Shown here in pieces: positions 8,939 to 17,525 of a DNA stretch of 38,926 nucleotides. The notes beneath the pieces were generated by a model that was not told the origin of the DNA, did no database searches, and worked only from the letters and a program-made list of their open reading frames with translations. The stretch comes from Rhodanobacter sp. (GTDB lineage: Bacteria; Pseudomonadota; Gammaproteobacteria; Xanthomonadales; Rhodanobacteraceae): contig SCRF01000053.1 of NCBI GenBank assembly GCA_004322005.1, positions 1-38,926 on the forward strand. Direction: 5' to 3'. Within the stretch, counting starts at the first letter, position 1, and every line of letters starts with the position of its first letter. Made by a program: the position numbers and the translations under genes.

Positions 8939-9040
8939 TTACTGGTTCTTTTTCTTTTCCTGCTTGGCGGCCTTCTTTTCCTTCATGGTCTTGGCCGGTT
9001 TTTTCTTGTCGCTTTTCTTCGAATCCATGCCCTTGCTCAT
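8939..9040 (-). CDS. 33-residue lysine-rich protein
   Basis: Small open frame MSKGMDSKKSD...KEKKAAKQEKKKNQ with 14 lysines in 33 residues. It has a strong ribosome-binding site (aggag, six bases before the ATG at 9040), which is the main reason to accept it. Similar tiny basic proteins beginning MSKG and rich in KKxxKK are familiar to me from other proteobacteria, but no function is known to me. The composition suggests nucleic-acid or ribosome binding (inference). It sits between the SDR gene and the pseudouridine-synthase homologue, 112 bp downstream of the latter on the same strand. Low sequence complexity means homology searches would be weak; conservation of the ribosome-binding site and start would be better evidence. 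Confidence 0.72.
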   Translation of the reverse strand: MSKGMDSKKSDKKKPAKTMKEKKAAKQEKKKNQ

Positions 9041-9152
9041 GCTGTTCTCCTGGATGTGGGTGGTGCGGTTGGCGATGCGGGAAGACATTGACAGCGGGCG
9101 TCTGCGGCGACCTGGAAACACCGCGTGCAACGCTGCCGGAAGTTTACGCTGC

Positions 9153-9875
9153 TCAGAAACGTTCGGCGGGAGCCAGATAACGCCATTGTCCGGGTGGCAG
9201 CCGGGCCAGCGGAATGCGTCCGACGCGCAGGCGCTTCAGCGCCAGCACCTGCAGGCCGACCGCGTTGCACATCGGCTCGATCAGGGCCGGCTGCAAACCC
9301 TTGAACGCGAAGCGCAGCCGCTGCTCGCTTTGCCAGCTGGCCTTGATCGGCGGCATCGCGTAATGGTTGAAGCGCAGGCCGTGATTGAGCAGGGCCAACC
9401 CGTCGGGAACCAGTTCGCCGCTGACGTCGACCTCGAACTCCTGCTCGATCCGCGCGACGTCCTCGGTGAGCTTGCGGGTGACGCGCCAGTCCTGGGTAAA
9501 CACCAGCAGGCCGCTGGCACCGGTCGGCAGCGGCAGCGGCGACGTCAGCCGCTGCAGATGCCGCTTCAACGGGCGTACCCCCGAAGCATCATCCGGCGAA
9601 CGGCTGGCGGGCGTGACCAGCGCACTGGCCGGGTTCGCACCGGTGCCGGCGTCGTAGCCGATTGGCTTGTGCAGCACCAGGGTGGCCGGCTCGGTGGGAG
9701 CCAGCCTGGCGTCGGGGTCGAGTTCGACGGTCTGCGCAGCCACCATGAATTGGGGTTCTTCCACCACCACGCCATCGACCCGGACCCAGCCACCCTCGAT
9801 GTACTGCTCGGCCTCGCGCCGCGAACAGTGGGTCAGTGCGACGACGCGTTTGGCGAGGCGGACAGGTTCGGTCAT
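9153..9875 (-). CDS. RluF/RsuA-like pseudouridine synthase homologue lacking the catalytic Asp
   Basis: 240-residue protein with an N-terminal S4 RNA-binding domain (about 5-55: RLAKRVVALTHCSRREAEQYI, WVRVDG) and a C-terminal RsuA/RluF-type fold. In active enzymes the motif is GRLDxxTxGLL. Here the aligned segment (113-124) is PLPLPTGASGLL, so the catalytic aspartate is replaced by Pro117 and the preceding arginine is also lost. The rest (LVFTQDW, FEVDVSGEL, LRVGRIPL) keeps the fold. I infer an RNA-binding but inactive homologue. I believe related Asp-less proteins exist in other proteobacteria and are annotated as pseudouridine synthases, but I cannot verify that here. The start at 9875 is the ATG that begins the S4 domain; the upstream open frame is REP. 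The canonical relative in this window is rsuA at 19187. Confidence 0.85.
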   Translation of the reverse strand: MTEPVRLAKRVVALTHCSRREAEQYIEGGWVRVDGVVVEEPQFMVAAQTVELDPDARLAPTEPATLVLHKPIGYDAGTGANPASALVTPASRSPDDASGVRPLKRHLQRLTSPLPLPTGASGLLVFTQDWRVTRKLTEDVARIEQEFEVDVSGELVPDGLALLNHGLRFNHYAMPPIKASWQSEQRLRFAFKGLQPALIEPMCNAVGLQVLALKRLRVGRIPLARLPPGQWRYLAPAERF

Positions 9876-9924
9876 CGAGGTGCCGTTGAGCGTGGGAGGG
9901 CCATTGTAAGCGCCCTCGCCACGC

Positions 9925-10004
9925 CGGTAGGAGCGCACCCTGTGCGCGAATGCTCTGTGCAGCGGTCGTGACAAGAGCTTTCGCGCACAGGGTGCGCTCC
10001 TACA
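9925..10004. repeat. REP pair, GTGCGC stem version
   Basis: Head-to-head arms ggtaggagcgcaccctgtgc and gcacagggtgcgctcctac with gcgaatgctc/gagctttcgc inner ends. It lies between two divergently transcribed genes, the pseudouridine-synthase homologue (minus) and the RIO kinase (plus), about 50 nt from the former's start. Confidence 0.85.
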
Positions 10005-10099
10005 CGCCAGCTGACTCGCGCAGGGGCAAATAAGCCGGACGAGGCCGCCGATCGGCCATAATCGGCGTTACTCCACGAATCATTGAAGCTCCCCCACGC

Positions 10100-10957
10100 A
10101 TGAAGACACCCAAGGGCCTGCAGGAACTGATCGACGAAGGCGTGATCGACCAGGTGCTCAGGCCGCTGAAAAGCGGCAAGGAGGCATCCGTCTACGTCGT
10201 GCGTTCGGGTGACGATATCCGCTGCGCCAAGGTTTACAAGGACATGGCACAGCGCAGCTTCCAGGCGCGCGTGCAGTACCAGGAAGGGCGCAAGGTGCGC
10301 GGCAGCCGGCAGGCCCGCGCGATGGGCAAGGCCACCAAGTTCGGCCGCAGGGAGGCCGAGGCCGCCTGGAAGAACGCCGAAGTAGATGCGCTGTACCAGC
10401 TGACCGCCGCCGGCGTGCGCGTGCCCAGGCCCTACGGCTATTTCGGCGGCGTGCTGGTGATGGAACTGGTCACCGATGCGGATGGCCATTCGGCGCCGCG
10501 GCTGGGCGAAGTGGAGCTGTCGGCGGAAACCGCGCGCGACTACCACCGCTTCCTGATGCGGCAGGTGGCGCGGATGCTGTGCGTGGGGCTGATCCACGGC
10601 GACCTGTCCGAATACAACGTGCTGGTGGCGCCGGAAGGGCCGGTGATCATCGACCTGCCGCAGGCGGTCAGCGCCTCGGGCAACAACGCCGCGCGCACGA
10701 TGTTGCGGCGTGACGTGGGCAACATCACCATCAGCCTGTCGCGCTTCGCGCCGGAACTGCTGGACACCCACTACGGCGAGGAGATGTGGGCGCTGTACGA
10801 GCTGGGCGAGCTGCATCCCGATACCGAACTCACCGGCCATTTCGAGTTCGACGAACGCATCGCCGACGTCGACAGCGTGATGCAGTCGATCATCGATGCG
10901 CGCGAGGAAGCGATCATCCGCCAGCAAGGGCGCGAGGCGGCGGCGCTGGAAGGTTAA
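10100..10957 (+). CDS. RIO1-type serine protein kinase
   Basis: 285-residue RIO-family atypical protein kinase. The nucleotide-binding part has SGKEASVY (25-32) in place of a glycine-rich loop and the ATP-binding lysine K44 (CAKVYK). The catalytic loop is HGDLSEYN (166-173, Asp168, Asn173) and the metal-binding Asp185 lies in IDLPQAV, both typical of RIO1. Archaeal and eukaryotic RIO kinases act in small-subunit ribosome maturation; the role of the bacterial members is unclear, and they behave as ATPases or kinases of unknown target. The gene is monocistronic with a REP upstream and a hairpin plus seven T residues overlapping its 3' end. The stop is TAA. No strong ribosome-binding site is seen before the ATG, but the protein start fits the family. 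Confidence 0.92.
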   Translation: MKTPKGLQELIDEGVIDQVLRPLKSGKEASVYVVRSGDDIRCAKVYKDMAQRSFQARVQYQEGRKVRGSRQARAMGKATKFGRREAEAAWKNAEVDALYQLTAAGVRVPRPYGYFGGVLVMELVTDADGHSAPRLGEVELSAETARDYHRFLMRQVARMLCVGLIHGDLSEYNVLVAPEGPVIIDLPQAVSASGNNAARTMLRRDVGNITISLSRFAPELLDTHYGEEMWALYELGELHPDTELTGHFEFDERIADVDSVMQSIIDAREEAIIRQQGREAAALEG

Positions 10958-10974
10958 ATGCCCGCCGTTTTTTT
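10938..10974 (+). terminator. Rho-independent terminator overlapping the RIO gene end
   Basis: The stem cggcgg/ccgccg (six pairs, about 18-nt loop) spans the stop codon and is followed directly by seven T residues (10968-10974). The loop is long, so strength is uncertain, but the T-run right after the stem is convincing. Confidence 0.5.
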
Positions 10975-11100
10975 GTAGGGGCCCGCTGGCGGGCGACGCT
11001 GTTGCGTTGATGGTTGGTTGGAGTAGGGGAATTCAGAGCAAGCGCATCGCCCGCCAGCGGGCTCCTGCAAGAACGGCATCGCAACTGAAGTCGCCTACAG
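10973..11100. repeat. REP pair, GCCCGC stem version, plus a decayed GACTTCAGTC arm
   Basis: The outer arms tgtaggggcccgctggcgggc and gcccgccagcgggctcctgc form one pair (10973-11070). Behind it, at 11074-11100, the minus strand reads ctgtaggcgacttcagttgcgatgcc, a decayed arm of a second stem version also present at 31990. The TAG of its GTAG is the stop codon of the AcvB/VirJ-like gene. Confidence 0.75.
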
Positions 11101-11919
11101 CGCTTCGGCGTGCTCCGGGACAGGCCTGTCTGTCGCCGGTGCGCTGGCGGGCAACTCGTGCAGCATCTGCCGCGCCAGCGGCTGGTAGCCGCCGGCAAAA
11201 TGATGGTCACCCTGCTTGGCATGCACGCTGACCCACGCCGGCAGGCCAGGCATGGTGCACAGGCTGTCGCCGGCTTCCTGCACACCGTAGTAGCAGACGG
11301 TGGGCGGCCGATCGTTCAGCGCCTGCAGCGGCGGCAGTGCATCGTAGTGCGGCACCTTGTTGAACTTCTCCAGCACGGTCTTGACGAAGGCCTTGATCCG
11401 CCCCTGCGCGATCATGTAGCCCTCGAACTGGATCTCGAAGCTGGTGTCGCGGCTGGGCGAGAGCAGCACCAGCTGCGCGATGCGCGCGCGGTTGGCCGGA
11501 CTGAGCTTGTCGATGATGGTGGGCAGCACATCGGCACCGAACGAGAAGCCCACCAGCCACACACGCTGCTTGTGCCACTGGGCGAGCTGCTTGGTCATCA
11601 GCGCGTCCAGCTGTTCGGCCGCCTGGTCGGGCGAGCGGCTGCGCCAGAAATACTTGAAGGTGCTGATACCCAGCACCGGGATGCCGCGGGCGGCGAAAGC
11701 ACCGCCCAGCTGCTTGTCGAGGTCGGCCCAGCCGCCGTCGCCGGAGTACAGGATGGTCAGCACGTCGCCCTTGCCGGCCGGCGCCTGCACGCCGGCCGCA
11801 GCCGGCACGACCACCGTGGACTTTTCCAGGCTGGGCCGCGCGAACGGATTCCACAGCAGGGCCAGCCCGAGCACGCACGCACCTGTTCCAGCCCACATGA
11901 TCCGCTTTCCCGTTTTCAT
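11095..11919 (-). CDS. AcvB/VirJ-family aminoacyl-phosphatidylglycerol hydrolase
   Basis: 274-residue alpha/beta-hydrolase of the bacterial virulence protein (AcvB/VirJ) type. An N-terminal signal anchor (about 5-24) is followed by the family block LYSGDGGWADLD (57-68), the nucleophile elbow GFSFGAD (Ser126), LLSPSRD, and QGDHHFAGGY (catalytic His about 239-240). AcvB in Agrobacterium hydrolyses lysyl-phosphatidylglycerol and PA0919 in Pseudomonas hydrolyses alanyl-phosphatidylglycerol. Here the gene overlaps the upstream mprF by four bases (ATGA), so synthesis and breakdown enzymes are translationally coupled. Site of action: periplasmic face of the inner membrane. The final residues EHAEAL end at a TAG provided by REP sequence, so the C-terminus may be shortened or extended relative to relatives. 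Which amino acid is carried is not readable here. Confidence 0.88.
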   Translation of the reverse strand: MKTGKRIMWAGTGACVLGLALLWNPFARPSLEKSTVVVPAAAGVQAPAGKGDVLTILYSGDGGWADLDKQLGGAFAARGIPVLGISTFKYFWRSRSPDQAAEQLDALMTKQLAQWHKQRVWLVGFSFGADVLPTIIDKLSPANRARIAQLVLLSPSRDTSFEIQFEGYMIAQGRIKAFVKTVLEKFNKVPHYDALPPLQALNDRPPTVCYYGVQEAGDSLCTMPGLPAWVSVHAKQGDHHFAGGYQPLARQMLHELPASAPATDRPVPEHAEAL

Positions 11920-14522
11920 CGGCGCACCACGCCGGAGAGTCCACCGGAGATCAGGCTGGCCACGTTGGTCAGGATCATCGGCAGCGCAATGCCGCCGGGA
12001 ACGGCCATGTAGCGCGGCTCCCATTCCGGGTCGAATTTGTCCTTGTAGCGCTGTAGACCGCGAAAGTTGTAGAAACGTTCGCCGCGACCGAACACCAGCG
12101 CGCCGAAACGGTTCCACAACGGCGCCTGCCGCCGGTTCTGCAATCCGGCCAGCGGCGCCATGCCCAGGTTGAACCAGTGGTAGCCCTCGGCCCGCGCCCA
12201 CTGCATCAGCTCCACGAACAGGTAGTCCATGATCCCGGCCGGACCGTCGGGCAGGAAGCGCATCAGGTCCACCGAGGCTTCCTGCATGGTGCCGCTGAGG
12301 AAAAGGTTGGCGAACGCCAGCAGCCGATCGCCCTGCCACACCACCGCCATCGGTGTGCGCACCAGGTAGCGCGGGTCGAATGCGCCCAGCGAAAAGCGCT
12401 TCTCGCGCACATGCTTGTCGCGCAGCCAGGCATCGGAGATCTGTTTCAGCCGCGGCAGCAGCGGCAGCACCGCATCGGCCGGCACGATCTCCAGCCGCAG
12501 GCCTTCGCGCGTCAGCTTGTTCACCGTATTGCGCAGCACCTTCTTCGACTTGCCGTCGAGGTTGAACGTGGCCAGCCGCACCCGCGCCTCCTCGCCGATC
12601 TTCAGCAGGTTCATGCCCACTTCCAGATACAGGTCCAGGTTGGCCGGACTGACCTGGTAGAACACCGGCCAGCCGCCGGCATGTTCGCACTGTTCGAGGA
12701 ACGTCCACACCAGCTCCCGCCGGGTAGCATCGTCCGTGCCGACCGGATCGCCCATGGTCACCCAGCTGCGGCCGGCAATGTCGTACATCACGAACGCCTT
12801 GTGCGCGGGATCGAACAGCAGCGTCTTGTCAGCCATCAGCGCCAGGTGCGCCTGGGCGCAGGCGCTCTGCTTGATCAGGGGCAGCGCCTGCGCCAGCTCG
12901 ATTTCGCTGGGCGGTTCGCGATGCAGTCGAACCGGGCGGATCAGGCTGGCCACGGCGAACAGCATGCCGGCTGCCGCTGCCGCCACCAGGGCACGCAACG
13001 CGCGCGGCGCCCCACCCTGGCGGAAACTGAATTCCCACCACAGGCTGCTGCTGTAATCGACATGCTTGTAGCTGAACATCACCAGCCAGCTCGCGCAGCC
13101 CAGCACCGCCAGGATCGCCAGCACCCAGCCCAGCGAGAAGGAGGTACTGAACAGCGACGCGCGCCGATAGAACAGCCGGTGCGCCGGCGCCAGTGCCATC
13201 GCCAGCAGGGTGAGCAGGGTCGCCTCCTCGTAGTCGATGCCTTTCAGCAGCGAGAACACCGCACCGGCCACCAGCAGCACCAGGGTCAGCACATACGCCG
13301 CATCCAGCCGGCGCTGCAGCCCGCGGGCGAGGATCAGCAGCAGCATGCCGATCACGCTGGCCAGCAGATGCGAGACTTCCAGTACCGACAGCGGCAACAC
13401 GTCGCGCAGTATCGCCATCCGCTCGGGCAACGCGCGGGTCGCCCCGGAGAACAGCAGCACCGCGCCGGAGACCATGGTCAGGCCGGCAAAGAACGAGGGC
13501 AGCAGGCCGGTGAACCACGGTGCCAGCAGGGATTTCCGGCGCAGGCCGCGCGCCTCGCGCTGCAATACCAGCGCCGTCGCCGTGCACAGCGGAAGCAGGT
13601 AGTAGATGACGCGGAACGCCGCCAGCGCGCCCAGGATCGGCGCCGTCAATGCCTGATTGCCGGTGGCGCCGAAACTGGCCAGCATCACCGCCTCGAACAC
13701 GCCGATGCCGCCGGGCACGTGGCTGATCAACCCGATGATCTGGGCGATCACGAAGATCGCCAGGAAATGCCCGAAACCATGGTTGAGCTGATCGGGCATC
13801 AGCACGTACAGCACGGCCGCGGCCAGACCCCAGTCCAGCGCGCCGAGCAGGATCTGCTGCAGGCCGGTCCGCGTCGACGGCAGGTTCACGCGCCAGCGCC
13901 AGATCCGCACCGGGCGACGGATCTGGCCGCCGGCCAGCCAGGCCAGCGGGATCAGCGCAAGCAGCACGCCCAGCGGCAGGCTGAACGCCGCCAGCGGAAG
14001 ATTGGCCGGCAACGGCACCCACAGCAGGGTCACCCCGGTCAGCGCCAGCAGCCCCAGCCAGAAACTGGTGGTGCAGAACAGCACCACCCGGGCCACCTCG
14101 CCGGTGGACAAGCCGTTCTGGATGTAGAAGCGGTAACGGATCGAACCGGACACCAGCAGCGACATGCCCACCGCATTGCTGAAGGCGTAGCTGATGAACG
14201 AGATCATGCCGACCCGGCGCCAGGGCAGTTTGCGGCCGATCGAAACCAGCGCGAAACGGTCGTACAGCGTCATCACCGCATAGCCCAACGCGGTGAACAG
14301 CGCCGCCAGCAGCAAGCGGCCGTGCGAGAGACTCTGCACGTAGCGCCGGACCTGGTGGTAGTTCACCTCCCGGGCCAGCAGATGCAGTGCCCACAGCGCC
14401 AGGCACAACATGCCCAGCGACAACAGCGGCCCGGCCAGCCGGCGCAGCACCACAATGTGTTGACTCGGTGAGGCGAGGGAATCCACGTCGCTCAGCACCT
14501 GCACAACCTTTTCCTGCTCCAC
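11916..14522 (-). CDS. mprF: Bifunctional phosphatidylglycerol lysyltransferase/flippase MprF
   Basis: 868-residue integral membrane protein. The N-terminal two-thirds hold about 14 hydrophobic segments, the first eight or so forming the flippase domain (HVPGGIGVFEAVML is the characteristic loop at about 270-283). The C-terminal part (about 535-868) is the cytosolic aminoacyl-tRNA-dependent transferase (DUF2156/GNAT-like) with VWTFLEQCEHAGGWPVFYQ, RNTVNKLTREGLRLEI and a final YKDKFDPEWEPRYMAVPGG. It adds lysine or alanine to phosphatidylglycerol and flips the product, lowering surface negative charge and so sensitivity to cationic peptides. The start codon at 14522 is GTG, with aagggag 11 nt upstream; a second GTG a few codons later, behind aggaaaaggtt, is an alternative. 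It is the first gene of a two-gene operon with the AcvB/VirJ-like hydrolase. Confidence 0.93.
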   Translation of the reverse strand: MEQEKVVQVLSDVDSLASPSQHIVVLRRLAGPLLSLGMLCLALWALHLLAREVNYHQVRRYVQSLSHGRLLLAALFTALGYAVMTLYDRFALVSIGRKLPWRRVGMISFISYAFSNAVGMSLLVSGSIRYRFYIQNGLSTGEVARVVLFCTTSFWLGLLALTGVTLLWVPLPANLPLAAFSLPLGVLLALIPLAWLAGGQIRRPVRIWRWRVNLPSTRTGLQQILLGALDWGLAAAVLYVLMPDQLNHGFGHFLAIFVIAQIIGLISHVPGGIGVFEAVMLASFGATGNQALTAPILGALAAFRVIYYLLPLCTATALVLQREARGLRRKSLLAPWFTGLLPSFFAGLTMVSGAVLLFSGATRALPERMAILRDVLPLSVLEVSHLLASVIGMLLLILARGLQRRLDAAYVLTLVLLVAGAVFSLLKGIDYEEATLLTLLAMALAPAHRLFYRRASLFSTSFSLGWVLAILAVLGCASWLVMFSYKHVDYSSSLWWEFSFRQGGAPRALRALVAAAAAGMLFAVASLIRPVRLHREPPSEIELAQALPLIKQSACAQAHLALMADKTLLFDPAHKAFVMYDIAGRSWVTMGDPVGTDDATRRELVWTFLEQCEHAGGWPVFYQVSPANLDLYLEVGMNLLKIGEEARVRLATFNLDGKSKKVLRNTVNKLTREGLRLEIVPADAVLPLLPRLKQISDAWLRDKHVREKRFSLGAFDPRYLVRTPMAVVWQGDRLLAFANLFLSGTMQEASVDLMRFLPDGPAGIMDYLFVELMQWARAEGYHWFNLGMAPLAGLQNRRQAPLWNRFGALVFGRGERFYNFRGLQRYKDKFDPEWEPRYMAVPGGIALPMILTNVASLISGGLSGVVRR

Positions 14523-14634
14523 GCGACGTCCGACTCCCTTGAAGACCGTCTAGTGTAGTGCTTCGACCATTTCGGGTGATCGCCTAATCGCTATCGGGCC
14601 GTCCGGTCTCGCCGCGGAATGCGATGCAGGGCGA

Positions 14635-16638
14635 TCATGCCGGCGCCGACCTGCGGCCCAGCCGGGCCACCCAGACGTACAGCGCGGCGTTGACCAGCAC
14701 GAACGCGATGCCGCCGATCCAGATCGCCGCCGTGCCGAAGCTATCGCCGACCAGCGCCAGCGGTGCGTTCTTGCCGGAAAACACCACAACCGCGGCGATC
14801 AGCACGCCGATGATGCTCTCGCCCACGATCATGCCGGAGGCCAAGAGCACGCCCAACTGCTTGACCGGTTCGGGATTGGCGGTGCGCTCGGCGCGCCTGT
14901 CGAAGTACCAACCGACCACCGCGCCGACCACGATCATCATGGTGGTGGAGGTCGGCAGGTAGATACCCAGACCCACCGCCAGCGGCGGCAGCCGCGCCGA
15001 CTTGCCGACCCGGCCGAGCAGCGCGTCCAGCGCGATCAACGCCACGCCGATAGCCACGCCGAGAAAGATCAGGCTCCAGTCGATGTTGCCCTGGATCACC
15101 CCTTGTGCCAGCGCCGAAATCAGCCCTGCCTGCGGCGCGGCCAGCGCACGCGCCGGATCGACGCCGGGCATGCCGGCAAAGCCGTAGGCCTTGTTCAGCA
15201 GATCCAGCACCGGCGGGATCACCGCGGCACCGGCCAGCACGCCGATCACCAGCGCCGCCTGCTGCTTCCACGGCGTGGCATCGACCAGCTGGCCGGTCTT
15301 CAGATCCTGCAGGTTGTTGTTGGCGATGGTGGCCACCGCAAACACCACCGAGGTGGCGAACAGCGCGAACGCCACCAGCCCCTTGCCGCTGTCGCCCGAC
15401 ACTTGCGCCTGCACGCCGACCACCAGCAGCAGTGCGGCCACGATCACCACCAGGATGCCCACGCCCGACAGCGGACTGTTGGACGAGCCGATCAACCCGG
15501 CCATGTAGCCGCAGACGGCAGACACCAGGAAACCCATGATCACCACGAAGATCAGCCCGCCGATCACCAGCAGCCACAGGTGCGCTGCGAGGCCGGTCTC
15601 GCGGCTGAAATCACCCAGCAGCCAGGCGATCGGAACCAGGCACGCCAGGCTGATCAGGCCGACCATGCCGACCGGCATGTCGTGCTCGGTGCGCGGCAGG
15701 CTGGCACCCTGTCCGGCCTTGCGGGCACGCGAGGACGCCATCGCCGAGCGCAGTCCGCCGATCACCGGCTTGACCAGCGTGGCCAGGGTCCAGATCGCCG
15801 CCATGCCGATGGTGCCTGCGCCGACGAAACGTACCTTGGTGCTCCACGCCGCCTGCGCCACGTCCGCCGCGGCACCGGTGGCCGCCGCCAGCATCGTGTA
15901 ATGCGGCACCGCCCAGCCCCACGCGATCAGCGCGCCAAGCAGCATCGCGATGCCCACCCACAAGCCCACCAGATGGCCCACCGCGAGCAGCGCGAAGGAC
16001 AGGCTGAAATCGTAACCCGTGGCCGCGCCGCGATCGCCGAGGCGGAAATACTGCGCCACGTCGCCGGCGAAGATCTTCGTGGCGACCACGATCGCGAATA
16101 CCGCCGAGACGATCGTGCCCGCAGCCACCGCCAACAGGCCGGCCCGGCTGCTCTCCTCGGCCGACGACTCCGAATCGTCGCCGCCACCCACCTTCAGTAC
16201 CTCGGCGCAGGCCACGCCCTCCGGGTAGGGCAGGTCGGAGTCGGTGACCAGCGCGCGACGCAGCGGGATCGTGTACATCACGCCGAGGATGCCGCCGGTG
16301 GCGCAGATGCCGAACGTGACCCAGAACGGGAAGCCGTTCCACCAGCCGATCATCACCAGGCCCGGCAGCACGAAGATGATGGCCGACAGCGTGCCTGCCG
16401 CCGACGCCACCGTCTGCACGATGTTGTTTTCCTGGATGGTGGAATTCTTGAACCCGCGAAGTATCGCCATCGAGATCACAGCCGCCGGGATCGAGGTCGC
16501 GAAGGTCAGGCCGGCCTTGAGGCCGAAGAACACGTTGGCCGCGGTGAACACCAGGGTGATCGCGATGCCGACGATCAGGCCGCGAACGGTCAGCTCGGTG
16601 CGCGGTTGTGCGCTGGATGCTGCTGCAGGTGCACTCAC
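14635..16638 (-). CDS. OPT-family oligopeptide transporter
   Basis: 667-residue polytopic membrane protein of the OPT/YSL superfamily (prokaryotic branch). About 14-16 hydrophobic segments are evident. Family landmarks are VFTAANVFFGLKAGLTFATSIPAAVISMAILRG near the N-terminus (written here only as a landmark region, residues about 30-65), NSTIQENNIVQTVASAAG (about 68-85) and LPYPEGVACAEVL (about 140-152). OPT proteins import oligopeptides or metal-chelate complexes by proton coupling; specificity cannot be read here. The start is GTG at 16638, with gggggag 7-9 nt upstream; the upstream open frame runs through a REP and is rejected. It is transcribed away from yaeQ, and its stop is 112 bp upstream of the mprF start on the same strand, so co-transcription with mprF is possible though no coupling is seen. 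Confidence 0.9.
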   Translation of the reverse strand: MSAPAAASSAQPRTELTVRGLIVGIAITLVFTAANVFFGLKAGLTFATSIPAAVISMAILRGFKNSTIQENNIVQTVASAAGTLSAIIFVLPGLVMIGWWNGFPFWVTFGICATGGILGVMYTIPLRRALVTDSDLPYPEGVACAEVLKVGGGDDSESSAEESSRAGLLAVAAGTIVSAVFAIVVATKIFAGDVAQYFRLGDRGAATGYDFSLSFALLAVGHLVGLWVGIAMLLGALIAWGWAVPHYTMLAAATGAAADVAQAAWSTKVRFVGAGTIGMAAIWTLATLVKPVIGGLRSAMASSRARKAGQGASLPRTEHDMPVGMVGLISLACLVPIAWLLGDFSRETGLAAHLWLLVIGGLIFVVIMGFLVSAVCGYMAGLIGSSNSPLSGVGILVVIVAALLLVVGVQAQVSGDSGKGLVAFALFATSVVFAVATIANNNLQDLKTGQLVDATPWKQQAALVIGVLAGAAVIPPVLDLLNKAYGFAGMPGVDPARALAAPQAGLISALAQGVIQGNIDWSLIFLGVAIGVALIALDALLGRVGKSARLPPLAVGLGIYLPTSTTMMIVVGAVVGWYFDRRAERTANPEPVKQLGVLLASGMIVGESIIGVLIAAVVVFSGKNAPLALVGDSFGTAAIWIGGIAFVLVNAALYVWVARLGRRSAPA

Positions 16639-16737
16639 GAATCGCTCTCCCCCGATGGCTGGATGTTGCGCAAGATAGCGTGGATTGGCCGCCGATGGAT
16701 ATTGCGGGAACGTCCGGCGATCGTGGGGGCGGCTCTT

Positions 16738-16806
16738 TGTAGAGCGCGCTTGCGCGCGATGCTCCTGCTGCCGGGTGAAGAGCATCGCGCGCAAGCGCAC
16801 TCCTAC
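16738..16806. repeat. REP pair, GCGCGC stem version
   Basis: Arms tgtagagcgcgcttgcgcgc and gcgcgcaagcgcactcctac, with gatgctcctg/agagcatc inner parts, between the divergent OPT transporter and yaeQ genes. One G of the usual GTAGGAGC is missing in the left arm. Confidence 0.82.
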
Positions 16807-16861
16807 GCGGACCAGGCTGCCGGCGCGTAGAATGGCCGGTTGTTGTCCCGAGGCACACCGC

Positions 16862-17419
16862 ATGGCGCTCAACTCCACCGTCTACAAGGTCGAACTGCAG
16901 ATCAGCGACATGGACCGGCATTACTACGCCACCCATGTGCTGACCCTGGCGCGGCACCCGTCCGAAACCGAGGAGCGGCTGATGGTGCGGCTGCTGGCGT
17001 TCGCGCTGCATGCGCACGACCGGCTGGAGTTCGGCAAGGGCATCAGCGACGAGGACGAGCCGGCGCTGTGGCGCAAGGCGTACACCGACGAGATCGAGTT
17101 GTGGATCGAGGTCGGCCAGCCCGACGAGAGCCGCATCCGCAAGGCCTGCGGCCGTTCGCGCCAGGTGGTGGTGATCAGCTACGGCGGCCATGCCGCGGAG
17201 CTCTGGTGGAACAAGGTCGGTGCCTCGCTGGGCCGCCACCGCAACCTCACCGTACTCGACATCCCCGCCGCCACCGTCGCCGAACTCGTCGCGTTGCTGC
17301 AGCGTGGCATGCGCCTGCAATGCCTGATCCAGGATGGCCAGCTGCAGGTGATGAACGATGCCGATGCGGTCGCGGTCGATCCGCTGCGACGCATGGCGGT
17401 CGCTGAAACAGCAAGCTGA
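16862..17419 (+). CDS. yaeQ: YaeQ family protein
   Basis: 185-residue soluble protein matching the YaeQ family in length (about 180) and pattern: MALNSTVYKVELQISDMDRHYY at the N-terminus (residues 1-22 region), ARHPSETEERLMVRLLAFAL (about 31-50), GISDEDEPALW (about 60-70), and VISYGG with the WWNK motif near 105-120. The fold is related to PD-(D/E)xK nucleases, where the acidic pair EDEP and IELWIEVGQP would be candidate active-site positions. The actual biochemical role is unclear; YaeQ was once proposed to compensate for RfaH loss in transcription elongation, a claim that has been disputed. The ATG at 16862 directly precedes the conserved start. The FKBP lipoprotein gene follows 106 bp downstream on the same strand. 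Confidence 0.92.
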   Translation: MALNSTVYKVELQISDMDRHYYATHVLTLARHPSETEERLMVRLLAFALHAHDRLEFGKGISDEDEPALWRKAYTDEIELWIEVGQPDESRIRKACGRSRQVVVISYGGHAAELWWNKVGASLGRHRNLTVLDIPAATVAELVALLQRGMRLQCLIQDGQLQVMNDADAVAVDPLRRMAVAETAS

Positions 17420-17525
17420 ACATGGCCGTCGATCGGCCGCATCGTCCGCAGGCGCGCAACTTTCAAGCCGTCGCGCAAAACCGATCATGAACCCTCGTCT
17501 CGAACCACCTTTCCGGAGTCATCCC

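Noticed and set aside
16639-16878. N-terminal extension of the OPT transporter
   Set aside because: It runs through a REP, has no membrane or family pattern, and a good ribosome-binding site precedes the GTG at 16638.
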